This document shows, one piece after another, positions 58,999-64,000 of a stretch of DNA of 64,000 bases; the stretch's first letter is position 1; each line of letters starts with the position of its first letter. The stretch is from CBDESM01 sp965242485. GTDB taxonomy: Bacteria; Chloroflexota; Dehalococcoidia; Bin125. Under the pieces are notes generated by a model, which was not told the origin of the DNA, did not search any database, and saw only the letters and a program-made list of their open reading frames with translations. The stretch lies in NCBI GenBank assembly GCA_965242485.1, contig CBDESM010000003.1, forward strand, positions 2,480,001 to 2,544,000. The letters run 5' to 3'. The translations under genes were made by a program, and so were the position numbers.

Positions 58999-59966
58999 AG
59001 CATCGTGACCTCTCTGCTGATGCGCTGGAGCGCGGTTTGGCGATGGGTTTCGCTGAGTTCGATGCCGTGGGCTTGGCGCTTGGCGGCGAGGGCGGCGATG
59101 AGGGTGCTGCCGCTGCCGGCGAACGGGTCGAGGACTTTGTCGTCCTCGTAGCTGAGCAGGCCGATGCAGCGGCGCGGCAGCTCGATCGGGAACGGCGCCG
59201 GGTGGCCGACGCGGGTCGCGGACTCTCCGTTGAAATGCCATATCTGCGAGAGCCAGTCGGGCGCTTCTTCGGGTGCCGCGCCGTCGATTGCTGGCGGCTC
59301 CGAGAGCTCGCGCCAGAGCGAGAGCGTCAGCTCATCGAGCGAGAGGCGCTCGGATTGATTGCCGAACTGCGCGGCCCATTCGGCGACCCGTGCCGGCGCT
59401 ACTTCGCGCGGCGACGACGCGGAGGCGGACGGGTCGGCGAGCCAGGTGCCGCTGGTCCACTGCATGAACTCGTCGCGGTCGATGGGGTGCGGGTCGTCGC
59501 CTTGGTGCTGGCGCTTCCATTCGTGCTTGTAGAGGACGACGATGGTTTCTACGGGGGCGATGATGTGCGGGGCGCTGGGGCGGCGCCAGCTGCCCCAAGC
59601 GGTGCGCCGGGAGATGTTGCCTTCGTTCCAGATGATCGTCGCGTGGTACTTCCAGCCGGATTCGCGGGCGATGTTGGTCAGGTCGGCGGTGACGGCCTGC
59701 TTGCCGCCGCTGTTCTTGTCGAGCGGGATGTTCATGCAGAGGCGGCCGGCGGGCGCGGTCCAGCGGTAGACGTTTTTGAGCCACTTGCGGGAGAAGTCGA
59801 GGTAGTCGTCGTAGCTGCCGGCATCGTCGACGTCATCGCCGTAGGCCAGGCCGACGTTGTAGGGCGGCGAGGTGACCGTGAGCTGGAAGAGGTCGGGCTC
59901 GAACACGCCGGGGTCGGTCGCATCGCCGAGCACCAGCTGTTCGGGATCCCAGCGGGCGGCGGTCAC
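58995..59966 (-). CDS. N4-cytosine-type DNA methyltransferase
   Basis: 323 residues, beta-class order: TSPPYNVGLAYG (motif IV; TSPPY is typical of N4-cytosine enzymes) near residue 32 and KVLDPFAGSGSTLIAAL (motif I) near residue 283. WNEGNISRRTAWGSWRRPSA and the FPIELPRRCIGLLSY segment are family features. A central insertion of about 80 residues (about 150-245, with Ala/Glu/Pro-rich SASASSPREVAPARV) may hold the target-recognition region. The GTG at 59966 is 38 bp from a 24-base C tract on the coding side. No restriction partner is obvious. Confidence 0.87.
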   Translation of the reverse strand: MTAARWDPEQLVLGDATDPGVFEPDLFQLTVTSPPYNVGLAYGDDVDDAGSYDDYLDFSRKWLKNVYRWTAPAGRLCMNIPLDKNSGGKQAVTADLTNIARESGWKYHATIIWNEGNISRRTAWGSWRRPSAPHIIAPVETIVVLYKHEWKRQHQGDDPHPIDRDEFMQWTSGTWLADPSASASSPREVAPARVAEWAAQFGNQSERLSLDELTLSLWRELSEPPAIDGAAPEEAPDWLSQIWHFNGESATRVGHPAPFPIELPRRCIGLLSYEDDKVLDPFAGSGSTLIAALAAKRQAHGIELSETHRQTALQRISREVTML

Positions 59967-60004
59967 GACGCCCGCCCATAGACGCTGCGGTTAGCTAGAA
60001 ATTC

Positions 60005-60028
60005 GGGGGGGGGGGGGGGGGGGGGGGG
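60005..60028. repeat. 24-base G/C homopolymer in the divergent promoter region
   Basis: G24 on the plus strand, C24 in the direction of the methyltransferase, 38 bp from its GTG. The longest homopolymer in the window. Confidence 0.9.
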
Positions 60029-60216
60029 TACTGCTGCGAACGAGCCGATGGCTCCGGCTGCGGCCGGCCTGAATGAAGGTCTCGGCGGAATGCAGGTGTC
60101 GCATGGCGGGGCCGGTATAGAACCCCCGGTCCGGGTAATCAAGCCGGCGACGCGGCATTCGCGCGGGCGGGGGCAGGACTGCGCGGATGTCCGCTGTCCC
60201 TAGCGGGGCGCTCGCT

Positions 60217-60222
60217 TAGGCT
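60217..60222 (+). promoter_or_regulatory. predicted -10 box TAGGCT, leaderless start
   Basis: TAGGCT lies exactly 6 nt before the ATG at 60229, identical hexamer and spacing to the BtuF-like gene. Confidence 0.55.
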
Positions 60223-60228
60223 CTAGGG

Positions 60229-61632
60229 ATGAATTCGCTCCGCTCGCCTTGGGTGTTGATCGGCGCGGCGGCGGTTGCGGGCGTGCCGGCGGTGGCGCTG
60301 CGCTGGGCCGGCGTCCACATGGACCCGTGGGTGGCGGCGCTGATCTTCGGGTTCGCCATCCTCACGGCGGCATTCCTGATCGGCACGGGGGCGGAGGCGT
60401 CGCAGCGCGACATCCCGGCCGCGCTCTCGGTCGCCGTGATCGCGTTCATCGCGGTGCTGCCGGAGTACGCGGTCGACCTGCTGCTCGCGTTCGAGGCCGC
60501 ATCGGACGTGGTCGGGGCTCCCTCGGAATTGGACAACTGCCTGGAACCGGGCACCGCGCGCGAGGTGATCCAGGAGCGGGCAGCGGCCGGAGGCAATACC
60601 GAGACCTGCAAGGGCCCGCTGGCGCTGGCCAATATGACGGGGGCGAACCGTCTGCTGCTCGGCCTCGGCTGGGCGACGGTCGTGCTGCTGTTCGTCTGGC
60701 GCAAGATCGGGTTCCGCCGGCTGATGCGGACGACGCTGCTGGCCACGGCGCGCGGCATCCGCGGAGTCGCGCGCCGTGGCGAGCAGCCCGCGGTGGCCGA
60801 GGAAGACAAAGAGCCGGTGCTGCACCTGCCGGGCGGGATCGGGCTGGAAATCGGCCTGCTGGCGCTGGCCACGCTCTACTCGTTCGTGATCGTCGCCAAG
60901 GGCTCGATCGATATCATCGACACGGTCGTACTCGGCCTGATCTTCTTCTGGTACCTAGTCCGGCTCATGCGCTCGCCGGTCGAGGAACCCGAGCTGGAGG
61001 GTCCGGCGGCCGTGATCGGCGGGATCGAGCGGACTTGGCAGCGGCGCATCGTCGTGGGCCTCGTGATCGGCTGGTCGGCGGCGGTGATCATCTCGTCGGC
61101 CGAGCCGTTCGTGCACGGGCTCGAGGAGCTGGGGCGCGACGTCGGCATCTCGGAGTTCTTCCTGATCCAATGGCTCGCGCCGCTGGCGTCGGAAAGCCCC
61201 GAGTTCCTGGCCGCGCTCTACTTGGTCTGGCGCGGCTCGGCCGGGATGGGCATCAACATGCTGGTCTCGTCGAAGGTGAACCAGTGGTCACTGCTGATCG
61301 CGTCGCTGCCGCTGGGCTTCATCGCGGGCGGCGGCGGCATCTCGGGGCTCGACTTGGGCGCCGACGGCGGGCGGCAGACGGCGGAGCTGTTCCTCACGGC
61401 GGCGCAGTCGGCCTTCGGCGTGATGCTGATCCTCGACCGTTCGCTCACGGCCCGCGCCGCCTTCGCGCTGCTGGGGCTGTTCCTCGCGCAGCTGCTGACC
61501 CAGTTCTTCGTCGACGACAACAACATCCGAATCGGCTTCGGCATCGTCTACCTGGTCCTCGCCGCCGCGCTCACGTTCCAAACCTGGCGCGAGATCCCCA
61601 AAGTCGCCCGAGAAGCCTTCCGCAGGCCGTGA
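60229..61632 (+). CDS. CaCA-type sodium/calcium exchanger family protein
   Basis: 467 residues. Two alpha-repeats: IAVLPEYAVDLLLAFE with NMTGANRLLLGLGWATVV in the first half, and LASESPEFLAALYLVWRGS with SSKVNQWSLLIASLPLGFIAGG in the second, surrounded by about ten membrane segments. The acidic P-E pair in each repeat (LPEY, SPEF) is the ion-binding signature. It probably exchanges Ca2+ (or another cation) for Na+ or H+. Its stop overlaps the next GTG (GTGA), so an operon. Confidence 0.88.
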   Translation: MNSLRSPWVLIGAAAVAGVPAVALRWAGVHMDPWVAALIFGFAILTAAFLIGTGAEASQRDIPAALSVAVIAFIAVLPEYAVDLLLAFEAASDVVGAPSELDNCLEPGTAREVIQERAAAGGNTETCKGPLALANMTGANRLLLGLGWATVVLLFVWRKIGFRRLMRTTLLATARGIRGVARRGEQPAVAEEDKEPVLHLPGGIGLEIGLLALATLYSFVIVAKGSIDIIDTVVLGLIFFWYLVRLMRSPVEEPELEGPAAVIGGIERTWQRRIVVGLVIGWSAAVIISSAEPFVHGLEELGRDVGISEFFLIQWLAPLASESPEFLAALYLVWRGSAGMGINMLVSSKVNQWSLLIASLPLGFIAGGGGISGLDLGADGGRQTAELFLTAAQSAFGVMLILDRSLTARAAFALLGLFLAQLLTQFFVDDNNIRIGFGIVYLVLAAALTFQTWREIPKVAREAFRRP

Positions 61633-62186
61633 ACGACTCGCCGAGCGAACCGCCGCCGGAGTTCGACGATCCGCGCGAGCTGCCGGATGAGGATCTGCGG
61701 TTCGCGCAGCGCGCTTGGGACGACGCCTCGCGCGAGTACCGCGAGCAGCAAGACCGTCGCGACCGCGCCCTGAACCAACTCTCGACGACACGCACGGTCA
61801 GCTGGGCGATGGCGACAGTTCTCGGAGGCGCGGTCGTACTCGGCGGAGATCCGCTCAACGATGCGCTGTCAGTGCAGGGCGTTCAGATCAGCTTGGCGAT
61901 CACGGCGATCCTGCTCGCAGCAACCATCGTGCTCTCAGTCATTCCGAGCTTTTGGCCAGTCTGGGCCGTAGCACCGGGATATGAGGAACTGACGCGAGTG
62001 GGAGCCAATCTGACCTACATTGCCGCTTTATGGAAGATGGCCGAGTTGGTTGCCGTGGCAAGCCAGCGGAATTCAGCGGCGATCATGAGGCTGCAACATC
62101 TAGTCAATGCTGCTACAGCAGGGTCGGCGCTCAGCGCTCTGGGTCTCGTCTCTGCCGCCATTCTGGCGGCACTGGCACTTCAATGA
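61629..62186 (+). CDS. coiled-coil membrane protein downstream of exchanger
   Basis: 185 residues. An acidic N-terminus and a helical part (REYREQQDRRDRALNQL) precede three hydrophobic stretches: SWAMATVLGGAVVLGG, ISLAITAILLAATIVLSVIPSF and ALSALGLVSAAILAALALQ at the very end. The GTG overlaps the exchanger stop. The layout (coil, TM pair, one terminal TM) resembles small membrane effectors and associated sensors, but no family is assigned. The 3' end overlaps the convergent gene by 56 bp. Confidence 0.65.
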   Translation: MNDSPSEPPPEFDDPRELPDEDLRFAQRAWDDASREYREQQDRRDRALNQLSTTRTVSWAMATVLGGAVVLGGDPLNDALSVQGVQISLAITAILLAATIVLSVIPSFWPVWAVAPGYEELTRVGANLTYIAALWKMAELVAVASQRNSAAIMRLQHLVNAATAGSALSALGLVSAAILAALALQ

Positions 62187-62604
62187 CGCGGTCTTTCTTG
62201 CGACGCCAGAACAGGCTGCCGCCGCCGATGGGCTCCAGTCGCAGCGTCACCGTGTCATGTTCCGGACCGTCCAGTTCGGGCGGGCGGCGGGTGCCGCGCT
62301 CGCGCCATGTCTGGCGGCGGGGCTTCTCGTCGGCCATCGTTGACTCCGCTCTCAACTGCTCAGACGATTCTAGCGGATCGCTGGAAGGGATGGATGACTC
62401 GGGCTCTTGGTCTCTTGTCCGCCGCCATTCTCGCGGTATTGGCACTTCGATGACACGATCTTCCTTGCGCCACCAGAACAGGCTGCCGTCGCCGATCGGG
62501 CGGACCCGCAGGCGCGCGGTGTCGTACTTCGGGTCGTCCAGTTCGGGCGGGCGGCGGGTGCCGCGCTCGCGCCATGTTTGGCGGCGGGGCTTCTCGTCGG
62601 CCAT
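62131..62604 (-). CDS. tandemly duplicated small protein (two fused copies)
   Basis: 157 residues built from two copies of one unit 89 codons apart: MADEKPRRQTWRERGTRRPP, then LRVRPIGDGSLFWWRKEDRV or LRLEPIGGGSLFWRRKKDRV, and an EWRxxRD end. The internal Met (62337) is the former start of the second copy; the fused linker reads PSSDPLESSEQLRAEST. Function unknown; basic and Trp-rich. The end overlaps the plus-strand membrane protein. Confidence 0.65.
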   Translation of the reverse strand: MADEKPRRQTWRERGTRRPPELDDPKYDTARLRVRPIGDGSLFWWRKEDRVIEVPIPREWRRTRDQEPESSIPSSDPLESSEQLRAESTMADEKPRRQTWRERGTRRPPELDGPEHDTVTLRLEPIGGGSLFWRRKKDRVIEVPVPPEWRQRRDPER

Positions 62605-62658
62605 GGCGGGACTCCGTATCGCGGCTGCTGGGGGCATTCTAGCGGGGCGGAAGGGTGG

Positions 62659-63327
62659 CTAGGTATCGCGGCGCTCCTGCTCGAACCAAGTGAGGCATTT
62701 GGCGTAGACCGCTTGCGTGATCAGCTCGTGGCTGACGAGGTAGTTGAGGATCGCGTCGATGGTGAGCAGGTGGTGCAGCGCGATGCCTTCTTCGCGGAGT
62801 CGGCGCTCGCCGCCGGCTTGGCGGTCGACGAGCACGAAGGCGTCGTGGACCATCAGCCCGGCCGAACGCAGCATGTCGGCGACCTGCAGGAGCGAGCCGC
62901 CGCCGGTCATCAGGTCGTCGACGAGCACGACGGTCTGGCCGGGCAGGTAGTTGCCCTCGATCTCCTCGTCGATGTGGCGGTGCTGCGATTCGGGGTGCGG
63001 GTAGATCAGCGGCACGTTGGCGGTGAGCGAGAACGCGGTAGCGACATGCAGGCCGCCCATCGGCACGCCGGCGATCAGCTCGAACGGCGCGATGTGGGGA
63101 TGCATCATCCCGGCCAGCGTGCGAGTCTCCTCGGCCAGCAGCTCGCCGATGCGGCGCAGCGCCCACGGGTGCGAGATCAGGCGGCGCACGTTGATGTAGA
63201 CGGGCGAGTCCTTGGTCGCGCCGAGGTCGAACGCGCCGAAGAGGATCGCGCCGGAGTCCCAGAGCGCGCGGGCGAGCCAGAAGTTCGGCGGCTCCTGCTC
63301 CTGCGGCGGCCAGAGCGGGGTCGTCAT
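62659..63327 (-). CDS. pyrE: orotate phosphoribosyltransferase
   Basis: 222 residues. It makes OMP from orotate and PRPP in pyrimidine synthesis. The PRPP loop is VVLVDDLMTGGGSLLQVA; substrate-side features are INVRRLISHPWALRRI and GVPMGGLHVATAFSL. The start includes a short Pro/Glu-rich segment (PLWPPQEQEPPNF). The following HRHIDEEIEGNYLPGQ is the flexible loop. No pyrF is adjacent. The family also includes fused or bifunctional forms; this one is PyrE alone. Confidence 0.85.
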   Translation of the reverse strand: MTTPLWPPQEQEPPNFWLARALWDSGAILFGAFDLGATKDSPVYINVRRLISHPWALRRIGELLAEETRTLAGMMHPHIAPFELIAGVPMGGLHVATAFSLTANVPLIYPHPESQHRHIDEEIEGNYLPGQTVVLVDDLMTGGGSLLQVADMLRSAGLMVHDAFVLVDRQAGGERRLREEGIALHHLLTIDAILNYLVSHELITQAVYAKCLTWFEQERRDT

Positions 63328-63349
63328 GTCCTCAAGGGTAAGGCGCGGC

Positions 63350-64000
63350 TCAGCGGACCGCGGGCGGCGCCGGGTGTGGCAGCGGCCGGCCCTCCAGCGC
63401 CGCCCGCAGGTTGGCGACCGCGATGTCGGCCATCTTCGATCTGGTCGCGAGCGAGGACGAGCCGACGTGCGGCAGCACGATTACGTTGCGCATTCCAAGC
63501 AGCGGGCTGTCGGCCGGGATCGGCTCGACCGCCGTCACGTCCAGTCCAGCGGCGGCGATGGTGCCGTCCCGCAGCGCCTCGGCCAGTGCCGCCTCGTCGA
63601 CGATCGGCCCGCGCGCGGTGTTGACGAGGATCGCGTGCGGCTGCATCTTCGACAGGGCGGCCGCGTCGATCAGGCCGCGGGTTTCATCGGTCAGGGCGAT
63701 GTTGAGCGAGACGAAATCGGAGCCCGCGAGCAGGTCGTCGAAGCCCGCGTACTCCGCGCCGACCGCTTCGGCCTGCTCCGGCCTCGGCGTGCGGTTCCAG
63801 TAGCGCACGGTCATGCCGAAGCCCTGCGCGCGGCGCGCGACCGCCTGGCCGATCGCGCCGAAGCCGATGATGCCGAGCGTCGCGCCGTGCACGTCGGCAC
63901 CGGCCAGCTGCGTCGGCGACCAAGTCTTCCAGTCGCCGTTGCGCACGTAGTCGGCGGCTTCGACGAGGCGGCGGGCGCTGGCGAGGATCAGCGCCCAAGC
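63350..64000 (-). CDS. 2-hydroxyacid dehydrogenase (partial, runs off the window)
   Basis: At least 216 residues of the C-terminal part. The edge reads AWALILASARRLVEAADYVRNGDW, then LGIIGFGAIGQAVARRAQGFG (NAD(P)-binding GxGxxG), LNIALTDETRGLI, MQPHAILVNTARGPIVDE with the catalytic Arg, GLDVTAVEPIP with Glu, and VLPHVGSSS with the His. It resembles glyoxylate/hydroxypyruvate or phosphoglycerate dehydrogenases; the substrate is not readable. The start lies beyond position 64000. Next to pyrE (22-bp gap). Confidence 0.9.
   Translation of the reverse strand, partial: AWALILASARRLVEAADYVRNGDWKTWSPTQLAGADVHGATLGIIGFGAIGQAVARRAQGFGMTVRYWNRTPRPEQAEAVGAEYAGFDDLLAGSDFVSLNIALTDETRGLIDAAALSKMQPHAILVNTARGPIVDEAALAEALRDGTIAAAGLDVTAVEPIPADSPLLGMRNVIVLPHVGSSSLATRSKMADIAVANLRAALEGRPLPHPAPPAVR

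Larger units (their letters stand above)
59967..60228. other. divergent intergenic region with G24 tract
   Basis: 262 bp between the methyltransferase and exchanger genes. It holds a 24-base G/C tract at 60005-60028 and, at its right end, the leaderless promoter of the exchanger. In the frame of the methyltransferase a TAA stop lies between tract and GTG, so the tract is non-coding. Confidence 0.7.

Overview
The window is GC-rich bacterial DNA with short intergenic gaps and frequent GTG or overlapping starts. I lean towards Chloroflexota: there are many Uma2-family genes, singleton complex I genes (nuoB, nuoI, nuoG), a lone xanthine-dehydrogenase-type molybdoenzyme, MaoC, acyl-CoA dehydrogenase and nitronate monooxygenase genes, and secreted proteins sharing a G-x-N-L-V-x-W module. 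There is no rRNA here, so this placement is an inference.

Layout. 0-9.6 kb: LysM lipoprotein, ClC channel with CBS and TrkA-C domains, DUF2203 protein, three tandem Uma2 paralogues, an orphan metal ABC ATPase divergent from a BtuF-like protein, and a membrane protein. 9.7-17.6 kb: DinB-like protein, AT-rich HEPN-like gene, metF, A-type Fe-S carrier divergent from a cysteine desulfurase, another Uma2, a HEPN toxin-like pair, and a type II restriction-modification (RM) system (HNH nuclease plus methyltransferase). 17.7-33.4 kb: nuoB, a type I RM operon (hsdR-hsdS-hsdM), two tautomerase-like genes, nuoI, secreted proteins, a double Uma2 protein, a PIN toxin with a duplicated antitoxin, and nuoG. 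33.4-39 kb: a possible structured RNA, then four consecutive genes with NYN/PIN-like features. 39-52.7 kb: VIT-type transporter, S8 peptidase, MaoC, MoaD-like protein, four tail-anchored micro-proteins around a molybdoenzyme subunit, a giant secreted protein, a hydrolase and tRNA-Pro(GGG). 52.8-64 kb: acyl-CoA dehydrogenase, nitronate monooxygenase, a second RM pair, an N4-cytosine-type methyltransferase, a CaCA exchanger, pyrE and a truncated 2-hydroxyacid dehydrogenase.

Most striking feature. The four longest homopolymers I found are G/C tracts of 17, 13, 13 and 24 bases. They lie inside the first codons of a DNA methyltransferase, at the junction of a restriction enzyme and its methyltransferase, upstream of a third methyltransferase, and at the signal peptide of the 1147-residue secreted protein. 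This is the arrangement expected of slipped-strand phase variation controlling restriction-modification and a surface protein. It would be unusual in this kind of organism, and tract lengths must be confirmed in reads.

Other leads are the four-gene NYN-like cluster, a 35-nt perfect palindrome at the half-subunit junction of hsdS with a related motif upstream of the NYN cluster, leaderless promoters with a fixed 6-nt gap between the -10 box and ATG, and two-domain Uma2 proteins that have lost the motif aspartate.
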